Origin: Lacinutrix jangbogonensis
Lineage (GTDB): Bacteria > Bacteroidota > Bacteroidia > Flavobacteriales > Flavobacteriaceae
Direction: 5' to 3'
Length of the DNA stretch: 64,000 bases
NCBI RefSeq assembly: GCF_000797445.1
Contig: NZ_JSWF01000016.1
Span: 112,921 to 176,920 of the forward strand
Part shown: positions 18,801 to 27,267 of the stretch, in pieces
How positions within the stretch are numbered: position 1 is the first letter of the stretch
Layout of the letters: each line of letters starts with the position of its first letter
The notes under the pieces: model-generated
The model's database searches: none
Seen by the model: the letters and a program-made list of their open reading frames with translations, nothing else
Told to the model about the DNA's origin: nothing
Position numbers and translations under genes: made by a program

Positions 18801-21800
18801 TCGATCAAGATTTAGGATCTTGGGATATTAGTAGTATAGCAAACATGGCTTCTATGTTTACAAATGTAACCTTGTCTTCATCAAATTATGATAATACCTT
18901 AATAGGTTGGAATACTTTAAGTGGTGCAGAAACAACAATACCAACAGGTATTACTTTTAGCGGAGGTAATAGTAATTTCTGTATTGGAGAAGACGCCAGA
19001 ACAAATTTAGATACAACACACAATTGGACGATTACAGATGGTGGGAAAGACTGTTCTTCAGCATTTATAACCACATGGAAAACAGATAATCCAGGTGTTT
19101 CTAATGCTAATAGTATTACAATTCCAACAAATGGTGTAGATCCTTATAATTATAACGTTAATTGGGGAGATGGCGCAACTAATAGTAATGTAACTAATGC
19201 TATAACACATGCGTATGCTACTTCGGGAACCTATACAGTAAAGATAACTGGTGATTTTCCTCAGATTCATTTTAATAGTTCTGGAGATCCAGAAAAGTTA
19301 CTTTCTGTAGCCCAATGGGGAAGCCAAGTATGGGAAAGTATGGAAAATAGTTTTTCTGGTTGTACAAATATGGTTATAAATGCAAGCGATAATCCAGACC
19401 TTTCAGAGGTGACTTCCTTTTTCCGTGTTTTTCGTGGCGCCGAAGCTATGAATCAAGATATAAGTGGTTGGAATGTAAGTACAGTAACAAGTTTTAGTCA
19501 AGCCTTTTATGGAGCTACTACATTTAACCAAGATATAAGTACTTGGGATGTTAGTGAAGCAATGGCAATGAACCAGATGTTTAGGGAGGCAGTAGATTTT
19601 AATCAAAACATAGGAGGATGGAACGTAAGTAAAGTAGAGTCTATGAACCAGATGCTCCGTGGAGCTGTAGATTTTGATCAAAATTTAGGAGATTGGGATA
19701 TTAGTAGCATGCTAAGTATGACTTCAATGTTTTTAGACATGGCCATGTCTTTAACAAATTATGATAATACGTTAATAGGTTGGAATACCTTAAGCGGTAT
19801 AGAAATAGCTATTCCAACAGGTATTACTTTTAGTGGTGGAAATAGTAATTTTTGTCTTGGAGAAGCCGCAAGAACTAATTTAGATACTACACACAGTTGG
19901 ACTATTACAGATGGTGGTAAAGATTGTTCTTCAGCATTTATAACCACATGGAAAACAGATAATGAAGGCGTTACTAATGATAATAGCATTAGAATCCTTA
20001 CAAACGGTGTAGATTCTTATAATTTTAATATTAATTGGGGAGATGGCACAAACAATAGTAATGTTACAGGAACTATAACACATACTTATGCTACTGCTGG
20101 TAACTATACAGTAACTATTAATGGAGATTTTCCTCTTTTTTGGTTTGGAAACACTGGAGATAAGGAAAAGTTGCTTTCTGTAGACCAATGGGGAGACCAA
20201 GTATGGAAAAGTATGCAAGGTAGTTTTTATGGTTGTACAAATATGGTTATTAATGCAACAGATAGTCCAGACCTTTCAGAAGTTACTTCATTTATAAATA
20301 TTTTTCGTGGTGCTACTGTTATGAATCAAGACATAAGCACTTGGGACGTAGGTAATGTAGAATCTATGACAGCTGCTTTTTTTGGCGCTACAGCCTTTAA
20401 TAAAGATTTAAGCACTTGGGATGTAAGTAATGTTTTAAATATGAATAACATGTTTGCGAATGCAACGGTATTCGATCATAATCTTGGAGATTGGGACATT
20501 AGTAGTGTGTCAAGTATGGCAAATATGTTTAATAATGCAGCCTTGTCTTTATCAAATTATGATAATACGTTAATAGGTTGGAATACCTTAAGCGGTTCGG
20601 AAACAGCAATACCTACAGGTGTTACTTTTAGCGGTGGAAACAGTAAGTATTGCAGTGGAGAAGCCGCAAGAACTAATTTAGATACTACTCACAACTGGAC
20701 TATTACAGATGATGGCAAAGTCATAGATTGTTTACCGTTTATAAGTACTTGGAAAACAAATAATACAGGCCAAACAAATAATAATAGTATAAGAATACCA
20801 AAACTTACATCAAGTTCATATGTATATAATTATATTGTTGATTGGGGAGATGGACAAACAGACACCAACGTTACTGGGAGTAGAGTGCATACGTATGATT
20901 TACCAGGAACATACATCGTAAAAATATATGGCGATTATCCACACATGCGTTTTGCAAATACGGGCGATAAACTTAAAATTCTATCTATAGAACAATGGGG
21001 AAACCAACAATGGGCAAGTATGGAACGAAGTTTCGAAGGGTGTAATAATTTAGTAATTAGTGCAACAGATAATCCAGATCTTTCGCAGGCCACTTCTTTT
21101 TATCGCATATTTAAAGAAGCTACTTCTATGAATCAAGATATAAGTGGATGGAATGTAAGCACAATTACAAATATGGTTTCAACCTTTTATGGAGCAACAG
21201 CATTTAATCAAGATATAAGTACTTGGAATGTTAGTAATGTTGATGATATGGGTGGTATGTTTTTTGATGCCATTGCCTTTAATCAAGATATTAGTGGATG
21301 GATTGTTAGTAAAGTTACACGTATGGACTCTATGTTTAAAAATGCCTTTGCGTTTAATCAAGATATTGATAATTGGGACGTTAGTGATGTTTTAGGCATG
21401 GTTAGTATGTTTGAAAATGCGGGTTCGTTTGATCAAGATCTTGGGTCTTGGGATATTAGTAGTATAGAACCTAACGGTATGGCTACTATGTTTGCTGGAG
21501 TATTATTATCACCAACCAATTATGATAATACTTTAATTGGCTGGAACACTCTAAGTAGTTCAGAAATTAAAGTCCCTACTTTTACCAGTTTTGATGGTGG
21601 TAATAGTAGGTATTGTAACAGTGCTATCGAACATGCGAGTCTAAATACTAATTACTTTTGGTCTATTACAGATGGTGGTTTAGACTGTTCTAGACCTTTT
21701 ATTAGTACTTGGAAAACAAATAACTTAGGACCCACAAATAATACGCAAATAACAATACCGGTCTCGAGTTCTGAAACGTATAACTATACGGTGTATTGGG

Positions 21801-23299
21801 GAGATGGAACTAGTAATGCTAATGTAACAGCAGGTATGACACATACATATGCTAACGCAGGAACCTACACCGTAAAAATATATGGCGATTTTCCACACAT
21901 ACGTTTTGCATTTGCAGGTGATAGACGTAAAATTCTATCTATAGAGCAATGGGGAAGCCAAGCTTGGTTAAGTATGGCAGACAGTTTCGATGGGTGTCTT
22001 AATTTGGTAGTTAATGCAGCCGATAATCCAGACCTTTCGCAAGCTACTTCTTTATCAAGTATTTTTCGAGATGCAACTGCAATGAATCAAGATATTAGTG
22101 GTTGGGATGTGAGTACCATTACTAATATGGAAAAAGCCTTTTGGGGAGCTACAGCTTTTAATCAAGATTTAAGTACTTGGGATGTTAGTGCTGTTACAGA
22201 TATGTCTGAGATGTTTAGAAGTGCTAATTCGTTTGATCAAGACCTTGGAGCTTGGGATATAAGTAGTATTGCACCTAGTGGTATGGCTGATATGTTTACC
22301 CAAACAACACTATCTACTGCTAACTACGACAATACATTAATAGGTTGGAGTACAGTAACTGGACAAGAATTAAGGGTGCCATCTTTTACTGACTTTAACG
22401 GTGGTAATAGTAAGTTTTGTGCTGGCAAAGACGCACGCGATATTCTAAATAGCCCGCTATATTCGTGGACAATTACAGATGCAGGCAGTAATTGTGCAGA
22501 AGTTGCTATAAAAGTAGTTTTACAAGGTGCTGCTTTAAATCCTAATACTGGTGAAGAATCTTTAATGCGTGACGATTTACGTGTAAACAATCTACTACCA
22601 ACAACTAGTCCTTATACAGATGCTTTAGTGGCAGACTTAACAGTGTTCGATGCTGGAGGAACTTCAGGTTTAGAGCCAATAAATAATGACATTGTAGACT
22701 GGGTTTTTGTTGAATTTCGTGATGCTACTAATAGTTCAATTACTACAGCCAGTCAATCTGCATTACTGCAGCGTGATGGCGATGTTGTTGCTATTGATGG
22801 TGTTTCAGATTTAGACCTAAATTTCGCGACTGGTAATTATTATGTGGTCGTGAAGCATCGTAACCATTTAGGTGTTATGACCCAAAATGCGGTTACACTA
22901 GATGCGTCTAAGATTTTATTAGATTTTACCGATATTATAGGTGTCAATAACCAATTTACCTACGGTTCAAATGCGCAAGCTATTATTGTAGGTTCACCAA
23001 ATAAGTTAGCACTTTGGTCTGGAAACACTAATGGAGATCAATACGTTCAATATACAGGTGCAACGCCAGATGTACCTAATATTTTATCAACGGTGTTAAA
23101 TAATCCAGGAAATTTTTTAAATTTCCCGACCTATTCATTTTCAGAATATAATACAAATGATGTTGATATGAATGGAAGTATTCAATATAGTGGAGCATCT
23201 CCAGACTCGCCTTTTATATTACAAAACACCCTTTCGCATCCAGGGAATTTTTTAAACTTTAGTACGTATAGAATACAAGAACAACTGCCAGAAAACTAA
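15845..23299 (+). CDS. Giant secreted protein: IPT + metzincin-like protease + five PKD/BspA modules + dockerin-like C-terminus
   Basis: 2484 residues from ATG 15845, chosen because a signal peptide (MKNKLLIVLAILVSHIAFSQ) starts there; the frame is open upstream to 15707. In order: an N-terminal domain; IPT/TIG-like fold (about 195-290); a matrixin-type protease with HELGHAQQLGH near residue 436 and a Met-turn at about 454 (DVMYYALNTGE); an Ig-like region; two SprB-like repeats of about 90 residues; five tandem modules, each a PKD domain (W-G-D-G, H-T-Y-A-x-A-G-T-Y-T-V) plus 3-5 BspA repeats (F-N-Q-D-I-S-x-W-N/D-V-S-x-V-x-x-M); and a C-terminal domain ending in two N/D-x-N-G-x-x-Q-Y motifs. 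It is probably exported to the cell surface for adhesion or proteolysis. No classical T9SS type A tail is seen. Likely regulated by the adjacent two-component pairs. Confidence 0.88.
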   Translation: MKNKLLIVLAILVSHIAFSQCMVEEVSLTERINKASIIIEGEVISKQGFWDAKRQNIYTVNTIQPFKNFKGVLFNNATVDIITMGGTVGLNRLDVSNALKLNIGDIGLFVLKNSPVSLTQRGNFLTTVEGAQGFINYDTSDGSANDGFKRYPSVEQQLYANIESKVGKNLTVLKSVNLFQNNNESQADVITGFGPTTINAGVSDVFNIIGTGFGSSQGTVQFRDSNTGGATWVSALDSDIISWNNTFIRVKVISSASTGQFRVKKSNNVNITSSNSQILTVNWAHLNTEYELVPGTPNSYEINLRAKDANGGYQFKFAPNFSATNAQASFNRALATWNCGSGVNFESSGNTSVNAVASDNTNTVMYNTSAQIIAGGGSASNLATAFSWYSGCFVGNSVEWYVKEIDIVVNSDISWYYGFGDPGDPNKFSFETVALHELGHAQQLGHVGQQNDVMYYALNTGESLTTLTPETLNGASYVMNKSTTTSVCGEPVMTTYAGSICCNNPDIASQPSDVFECVGESASFSVTSNYGTSFQWQINDGGWTNISTNNSSYSNSNTHELTIPVIVGSMNNSEYRCVVTNSCATSVISSPKSLTLEPLPTATLSATAETACENNDGTITFTFPDSLDRGGIEFSINGGASYPYHYDDDIGSATITGITPATYSVFTRYGDDSCVNEVGDITVNENNTPLASVSSSTTSDCINNNGSVTLTWTPTINRTQIEFSIDGGNTYPYLVNNSNGSKTLFNLSPGLKDLWVRWGNDECPVDMEDVTIINSNCNFSNGFKTTWKTNNPGASGNNSITIPIASSGVYNYHVNWGDGQTDYNVTASITHTYASAGTYTVEIIGDFPQIYFNNSGDKEKILSVEKWGSTNWTSMFRAFYGCSNLVVNANDNPDLTGVTSLAGMFWNASSFNQDISTWNVSGITNMGYLFNGATAFNKDISGWNVSGVENMSYMFRSASNFNQNISNWNVSDVLNMSSMFRSANAFDQDLGSWDISSIANMASMFTNVTLSSSNYDNTLIGWNTLSGAETTIPTGITFSGGNSNFCIGEDARTNLDTTHNWTITDGGKDCSSAFITTWKTDNPGVSNANSITIPTNGVDPYNYNVNWGDGATNSNVTNAITHAYATSGTYTVKITGDFPQIHFNSSGDPEKLLSVAQWGSQVWESMENSFSGCTNMVINASDNPDLSEVTSFFRVFRGAEAMNQDISGWNVSTVTSFSQAFYGATTFNQDISTWDVSEAMAMNQMFREAVDFNQNIGGWNVSKVESMNQMLRGAVDFDQNLGDWDISSMLSMTSMFLDMAMSLTNYDNTLIGWNTLSGIEIAIPTGITFSGGNSNFCLGEAARTNLDTTHSWTITDGGKDCSSAFITTWKTDNEGVTNDNSIRILTNGVDSYNFNINWGDGTNNSNVTGTITHTYATAGNYTVTINGDFPLFWFGNTGDKEKLLSVDQWGDQVWKSMQGSFYGCTNMVINATDSPDLSEVTSFINIFRGATVMNQDISTWDVGNVESMTAAFFGATAFNKDLSTWDVSNVLNMNNMFANATVFDHNLGDWDISSVSSMANMFNNAALSLSNYDNTLIGWNTLSGSETAIPTGVTFSGGNSKYCSGEAARTNLDTTHNWTITDDGKVIDCLPFISTWKTNNTGQTNNNSIRIPKLTSSSYVYNYIVDWGDGQTDTNVTGSRVHTYDLPGTYIVKIYGDYPHMRFANTGDKLKILSIEQWGNQQWASMERSFEGCNNLVISATDNPDLSQATSFYRIFKEATSMNQDISGWNVSTITNMVSTFYGATAFNQDISTWNVSNVDDMGGMFFDAIAFNQDISGWIVSKVTRMDSMFKNAFAFNQDIDNWDVSDVLGMVSMFENAGSFDQDLGSWDISSIEPNGMATMFAGVLLSPTNYDNTLIGWNTLSSSEIKVPTFTSFDGGNSRYCNSAIEHASLNTNYFWSITDGGLDCSRPFISTWKTNNLGPTNNTQITIPVSSSETYNYTVYWGDGTSNANVTAGMTHTYANAGTYTVKIYGDFPHIRFAFAGDRRKILSIEQWGSQAWLSMADSFDGCLNLVVNAADNPDLSQATSLSSIFRDATAMNQDISGWDVSTITNMEKAFWGATAFNQDLSTWDVSAVTDMSEMFRSANSFDQDLGAWDISSIAPSGMADMFTQTTLSTANYDNTLIGWSTVTGQELRVPSFTDFNGGNSKFCAGKDARDILNSPLYSWTITDAGSNCAEVAIKVVLQGAALNPNTGEESLMRDDLRVNNLLPTTSPYTDALVADLTVFDAGGTSGLEPINNDIVDWVFVEFRDATNSSITTASQSALLQRDGDVVAIDGVSDLDLNFATGNYYVVVKHRNHLGVMTQNAVTLDASKILLDFTDIIGVNNQFTYGSNAQAIIVGSPNKLALWSGNTNGDQYVQYTGATPDVPNILSTVLNNPGNFLNFPTYSFSEYNTNDVDMNGSIQYSGASPDSPFILQNTLSHPGNFLNFSTYRIQEQLPEN
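18191..22497 (+). repeat. Five tandem PKD + BspA-LRR modules inside the giant gene
   Basis: Module starts (F-I/K-x-T-W-K) are at 18191, 19064, 19937, 20738 and 21698. Lengths are 873, 873, 801, 960 and about 799 bp. They contain 4, 4, 3, 5 and 3 BspA units of about 25 residues, so most of the length difference comes from unit number. Each ends in N-Y-D-N-T-L-I-G-W and W-S/T-I-T-D-x-G. Modules 1-3 are closer to each other than to 4-5, which suggests serial duplication. Confidence 0.85.
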
Positions 23300-23336
23300 T
23301 TACAGTGTAATTAATTTAAGTCGTTATTAATACATT

Positions 23337-23377
23337 TTAAAAGGGAATTGCTAATTTTAAAAGCAGTTCCTTTTTTT
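23337..23377 (+). terminator. Rho-independent terminator of the giant gene
   Basis: AAAAGGGAATTGCT pairs with AGCAGTTCCTTTT (G/U wobbles only if read on plus) and is followed by a T run. It lies about 40 bp after the stop of the giant gene, before the convergent regulator gene. Confidence 0.7.
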
Positions 23378-23409
23378 ATGAATCCAACTCAAATACTTAT
23401 AGCTTACAG

Positions 23410-24057
23410 CTATTCTTCTATAAAAAGAAGTTCTTTATACTCTGTAGTCCAATTAAAAAGGGCATCTATACTCGTTTTTAATTCTAATTTTGTAATAATA
23501 TTAGTTCTATGTTTTTGTACCGTTCTTACGGAAATAAATAAGGATTCGGCGATCTCTTTTGTAGTATACTTTTTAGCAATTAATCTTATTATTGTATGCT
23601 CTGAAGGAGATAGTTTTTGAAATTTTTCTAACTCAGGTGAGATTTGGTTTTCATAAACAGCGTCAAATGTTTTACTAAAATAGTTCTCGCCATTACCCAA
23701 GGCTTCGATACAATTTTCTATTTGGTTAAAAGGTTCATCTTTTAGTAAATAACCAGAAATATTTAATGTTTTAGCTTTAATAATATAGCGTTTTTCTTTA
23801 TGGGAGGTAAGTAATATAAATTTGGTTTTTAAGTTTATGTTTCTGCATTCTTTTATCACTTGAAAACCGTTAAGTATTGGCATTTGGATATCTAAAATGG
23901 CAATATCTGGGTTATGCTTTAAAATAAGTTCTGAAGCGTCTTTACCATTTGTAGCAGTAGCAATAACATTATAGTTATTGGATACTAATTCTTCCGTTAA
24001 ACCTTTTAATAATAAAGGGTGATCGTCTGCTATTATAATTTTAATTTCTTTAGACAT
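23410..24057 (-). CDS. LuxR/NarL-family response regulator 1
   Basis: 215 residues. The receiver domain has the acidic pair DD at 11-12, phospho-acceptor Asp56 in DIAILDIQMP, the switch Thr/Ser in LLTSHK and the conserved Lys in LLKDEP. The C-terminal GerE helix-turn-helix spans about 145-205 (LSPSEHTIIRLIAKKYTTKEIAESLFISVRTVQKH). It starts 1 bp after the upstream sensor kinase gene stop, so the two form an operon and almost certainly a cognate pair. It is about as long as and clearly paralogous to regulator 2 (27268-27912). DNA target unknown; the paired TACGTA boxes nearby are candidates. Confidence 0.92.
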   Translation of the reverse strand: MSKEIKIIIADDHPLLLKGLTEELVSNNYNVIATATNGKDASELILKHNPDIAILDIQMPILNGFQVIKECRNINLKTKFILLTSHKEKRYIIKAKTLNISGYLLKDEPFNQIENCIEALGNGENYFSKTFDAVYENQISPELEKFQKLSPSEHTIIRLIAKKYTTKEIAESLFISVRTVQKHRTNIITKLELKTSIDALFNWTTEYKELLFIEE

Positions 24058-24058
24058 T

Positions 24059-27058
24059 TTATAGTGGTATTTGAGCTGTAATCTTTGTTCCTTTTTTTAA
24101 TTTACTGTCGATGGTTAATTCGCCTTTTAATATACGTATACGTTCATAAATTGTTTTAAGTCCTAAACTGTTTTTTATTTTCGCATTGGTAAGATCAAAT
24201 CCTTTTCCGTTATCTTCAATTGTTATTGTAATGAAGTTGTGCTCTTTTATAATGTTTACATATAGTGCTTTAGCGTCTGCGTGTTTTAAAATATTATTAA
24301 TGCATTCTTGTATAAAACGATAACAATTGAGGGCTTGTTCTTCATTAAAATAGGTGTCTATTTTATTAATCTCTGAAGAAACAAATAGGTTGGTTTGTTT
24401 GTCAATATCTAAAATCAATTGATCAATGCTTTCCGTTAAGCCAAGTTGTTTTAGTAAAGGCGGATATAAACCACGAGATAGCGCACGAACCTCTTCAAGG
24501 GTATTATGAGTAAGTGTTGTTATTTCTTCTTGATCTATGCTTTGGGCTTTTCTTTTAATCAAAGTAAGTTGCTGGCTAATACTATCGTGCAATTCTATTG
24601 CTATTCTACTGCGTTCATTTTCTTGAGATTGTATTAATCCTTGTGAAAAGTTTTCTTGAAGGGTTTTTTTAATTTGTGCTTGTTTTAAAAGCCATAATAA
24701 AGTGGAAATAATGACAATAGAAATTAACGAAATAAACCACCAATTTTTGTAAAAGAACTCTTTACTTTCGATGGTTAGATTTAATGTGTTTGCTATTTTC
24801 TTTCTTGAAAAATCTAATGCTTCAATTTCTAAATTATGATCTCCAGCTGCTAAATTTGGAATCTGTATTACATTTTGATGTTTTAATTCTATCCATTCTT
24901 TCTTGTTTAAACGGTATCTATAGTAGTAGTTTCCTGTAACTTTATTTGCCTTTTTTAAAGCGAAAATAAGCTCTAAAGCTCTGTTTTCTGAAGGTAGTAT
25001 AATGGGTTTGTTAGATTCTAAATCTAAACGGTTAAAATTGGTTGTGTATTTTTTTAAGGCTTTATCATATTTATTCACTTTAAGCAATACCAATTCTGCC
25101 GAATCTTTTTTTATATTTAAATCTTCAGGTCTAAAATAATTAAGGCCCTTAATGGTACCCACTAAAAAGGCTTTATCCTTTGTTTTTAAGGCGCTATATC
25201 TATTGGCTTCATTATTACTTAAACCTTCATTTTCTGAAAACCGTGTTGTTATTTTGTCTTTTGGATTAAAAGAAACAACTCCATTAAAGGTGTTAATCCA
25301 CCAGATATCATTATTAAAAAGAATGCTTGCAATTCCTGCATTTAAATCATCTTGGTATAAAGTTGTAAAACTTTCGTTGTCAGCATTAAAAGCTACTATT
25401 TTCCCGCTTCTTGTTCCTAGTAAATAACCGTAATCTTTATGGTAGTCGCACATTAAAATATAGGAGTCTTCCAGTTTAGATTTACTATTATAAAAATGAT
25501 GCGCTTTAGTCTTTAAATTATAAGTTAATAATCCTTTGTCGGTTACTGCAACAACTAAGTTGCTGTTTTTTAGTATTGCGATGTCAATAATATCTAAGGA
25601 GTCGGTTTTAAGGAGTGGTTTATGAGTTCTAGTTTTAGTATTAAACTGCATAAGCTTATAATTAGTTGTGCCATAAATAATAGTACTATCATTGGGACGC
25701 TCTAAACAATTTACAGGTTTTTGATTATAAGTTTCTGTCTCAAATGTATTGGTATCTACTCTCAAAATAGAAGCTTCGCTATTACTCCATATAATGTTGT
25801 TTTCTTTAAAAATGTTTCTAGTTGAGATAGGCGTAAAGGCATTGTCTTTGTTTTTTAATGCTAAAGGCTTAATTGTATTTTTAGAAGTGTTTAATTTAAA
25901 CCATCCGGATTCCTCGGTTGCTATTATATAGTTAGTAGAATCTAATGCACTTATAGCTCTAATGCTATGGGAGTTGAGGTGGTTTTTTATTTGTTTTTTT
26001 GGAAATCTATAATAATGTAATTCATTATTGTACGTCACCCATAAATCTTCATTTATATTTTTAGATGTAGCAATAAAGCCTTTAACGGTACTGTATTCTT
26101 TTTCCTCATAAATAGTCTTCAAACCAGCGTCGTCCAGAGTATCAAAACGGAGTTTGTTATTAATGGAAGATATAATAAGATGGTTTTTTAAATCATCATT
26201 ATAAGTTTCAATAAAATTTTTACTTAAGGTTTTGTTTGTAGTGCTGCAAATTAAAATTTCTTTAGTTTTTTCATTTATATAATGTAACTGAGAGCTATTA
26301 TTTATAAAACAATAGAAAGTCTTATTGGCCTTAAATAAATTTGTTATCCAGTATTTAGATTGATTTGTAGTTTTAAATGAATTTGAACCCATTGTTTTTA
26401 ATAAATTTCCTTTCCAATCGAACATCATAATAGGGAAACTGTCATCTCCAATTATACAATAGTCTTTAAAGTAAATAAATTGAGTAGAAGAGTCTATTAA
26501 AAATTCATTCTCGTTATTAGTAAAACTAAATACAGGCTTTAAACTAAGATCCTTGAGAATTATATTTACTGTTATTTCTTGTTCTTTTTGTGATAAAATA
26601 TAGTCTTTAAAATGGTATTTAAAAACCTTTGAGAGTTGTGTGGCACCCGAACTGTAACTACTTGTTTTTATTCTCGTAAACTTTGCCGTTACAGGATCGA
26701 ATAAAAATAGAATATGTTCAAACGATGTTACTGCTTTTATGTAGAACTTACCATCATTTCGTTTATAGATTTGTGATATCTTAGTTATTGGCTGTTCTAA
26801 AAGAGGTAAGGGTATGTTATGAAATGTATTGCCATCAAAACGTTGTAATGTTAGTTTCTGTTTATTTAAAACAATAGTCCTCACATTATAATTAACGCCA
26901 CCTAGCCATAAAAAACCATCATTATCCAAACACAGGGTAGCTATTAAATCTAATGCTAAGCCATCGTTTTTTGTGTAGGTTTTCTTGTTTAATCTACTGG
27001 ATTGGGAAAAGGAAAAAATAGAGAATAATAATATAAAGTATAAAAGACTTTTACTCAT
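24059..27058 (-). CDS. Y_Y_Y-type hybrid-like sensor histidine kinase 1
   Basis: 999 residues. The open frame reaches 27130, but I place the start at 27058, because there it gives a signal peptide (MSKSLLYFILLFSIFSFSQ) that aligns with the paralogue, and it removes a hydrophobic but unmatched leader. Order: about 650 residues of two-component-regulator propeller repeats (periplasmic sensor), Y_Y_Y domain, one membrane helix (WWFISLISIVIISTLLWLL), HisKA_3 dimerisation helix with phospho-accepting His (IAIELHDSISQQL, about residue 824), then HATPase_c (N-box ECINNILKH, G-box DNGKGFDL). Its own regulator follows directly. It probably senses an extracellular sugar or peptide, by analogy with polysaccharide-responsive relatives. 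Possibly controlled from the leader block at 27096-27115. Confidence 0.92.
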   Translation of the reverse strand: MSKSLLYFILLFSIFSFSQSSRLNKKTYTKNDGLALDLIATLCLDNDGFLWLGGVNYNVRTIVLNKQKLTLQRFDGNTFHNIPLPLLEQPITKISQIYKRNDGKFYIKAVTSFEHILFLFDPVTAKFTRIKTSSYSSGATQLSKVFKYHFKDYILSQKEQEITVNIILKDLSLKPVFSFTNNENEFLIDSSTQFIYFKDYCIIGDDSFPIMMFDWKGNLLKTMGSNSFKTTNQSKYWITNLFKANKTFYCFINNSSQLHYINEKTKEILICSTTNKTLSKNFIETYNDDLKNHLIISSINNKLRFDTLDDAGLKTIYEEKEYSTVKGFIATSKNINEDLWVTYNNELHYYRFPKKQIKNHLNSHSIRAISALDSTNYIIATEESGWFKLNTSKNTIKPLALKNKDNAFTPISTRNIFKENNIIWSNSEASILRVDTNTFETETYNQKPVNCLERPNDSTIIYGTTNYKLMQFNTKTRTHKPLLKTDSLDIIDIAILKNSNLVVAVTDKGLLTYNLKTKAHHFYNSKSKLEDSYILMCDYHKDYGYLLGTRSGKIVAFNADNESFTTLYQDDLNAGIASILFNNDIWWINTFNGVVSFNPKDKITTRFSENEGLSNNEANRYSALKTKDKAFLVGTIKGLNYFRPEDLNIKKDSAELVLLKVNKYDKALKKYTTNFNRLDLESNKPIILPSENRALELIFALKKANKVTGNYYYRYRLNKKEWIELKHQNVIQIPNLAAGDHNLEIEALDFSRKKIANTLNLTIESKEFFYKNWWFISLISIVIISTLLWLLKQAQIKKTLQENFSQGLIQSQENERSRIAIELHDSISQQLTLIKRKAQSIDQEEITTLTHNTLEEVRALSRGLYPPLLKQLGLTESIDQLILDIDKQTNLFVSSEINKIDTYFNEEQALNCYRFIQECINNILKHADAKALYVNIIKEHNFITITIEDNGKGFDLTNAKIKNSLGLKTIYERIRILKGELTIDSKLKKGTKITAQIPL

Positions 27059-27095
27059 TATGACTAAATTGGTTATTTTTTTAAGAAATACAGAA

Positions 27096-27115
27096 GTAAA
27101 GATATCTAAAAAAAA
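27096..27115 (-). promoter_or_regulatory. Leader block shared by both sensor kinase genes (copy 1)
   Basis: A 20-bp stretch (minus strand: T8-AGATATCTTTAC) is identical to 30947-30966, and each lies about 35-50 bp upstream of its kinase start. TATCTTTA resembles the Bacteroidota -7 element (TAnnTTTG), but no good -33 TTG was found. It is either a promoter element or a conserved 5' untranslated segment kept since the duplication. Confidence 0.5.
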
Positions 27116-27116
27116 G

Positions 27117-27149
27117 AAAACCGCCTTCAATAATATTGAAGACGGTTTT
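27117..27149 (-). terminator. Minus-strand terminator hairpin of cassette B
   Basis: A 15-bp stem (27117-27131 with 27135-27149) with a 3-nt loop. The single irregular pair is C/A on plus but G/U on minus, and TTTTCTTTTTTTT follows on minus. It can terminate the kinase 2/regulator 2 operon, whose last gene ends at 27268, or a short RNA starting in cassette B. Confidence 0.75.
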
Positions 27150-27245
27150 ATATATATAATAAAGTATTAATAGCATTTACAATATATAACGCTTGTTAGA
27201 ATTAAACAATACGTATGTATGTCGAAAACTACGTACCAGTACGTA
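27117..27245 (-). promoter_or_regulatory. Cassette B: three TACGTA boxes, possible promoter and terminator
   Basis: TACGTA at 27210, 27230 and 27240 keeps the 20- and 10-bp spacing of cassette A. The last two boxes read TACGTACCAGTACGTA, one base off a perfect palindrome. The 45-bp box region differs from cassette A by one base (27201-27245 against 15311-15355). The weak promoter TTG (27207-27209) and TATATTGT (27179-27186) have the same 20-nt spacing. The stem sequences differ from cassette A but the stem length, loop length and wobble type agree. It lies between regulator 2 and the kinase 1 gene. Confidence 0.55.
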
Positions 27246-27267
27246 GTTTTGAATATGTGTTATGTGC

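Noticed and set aside
18191..22497. Tandem repeats considered as a CRISPR or DNA-level satellite
   Set aside because: They are coding, of protein-repeat type with 873-960 bp modules, and have no short spacer/repeat alternation.
27059..27130. 24-codon N-terminal extension of kinase 1
   Set aside because: The shorter start (27058) aligns with the kinase 2 start and gives a clean signal peptide; the extension overlaps the shared leader block and part of the hairpin.
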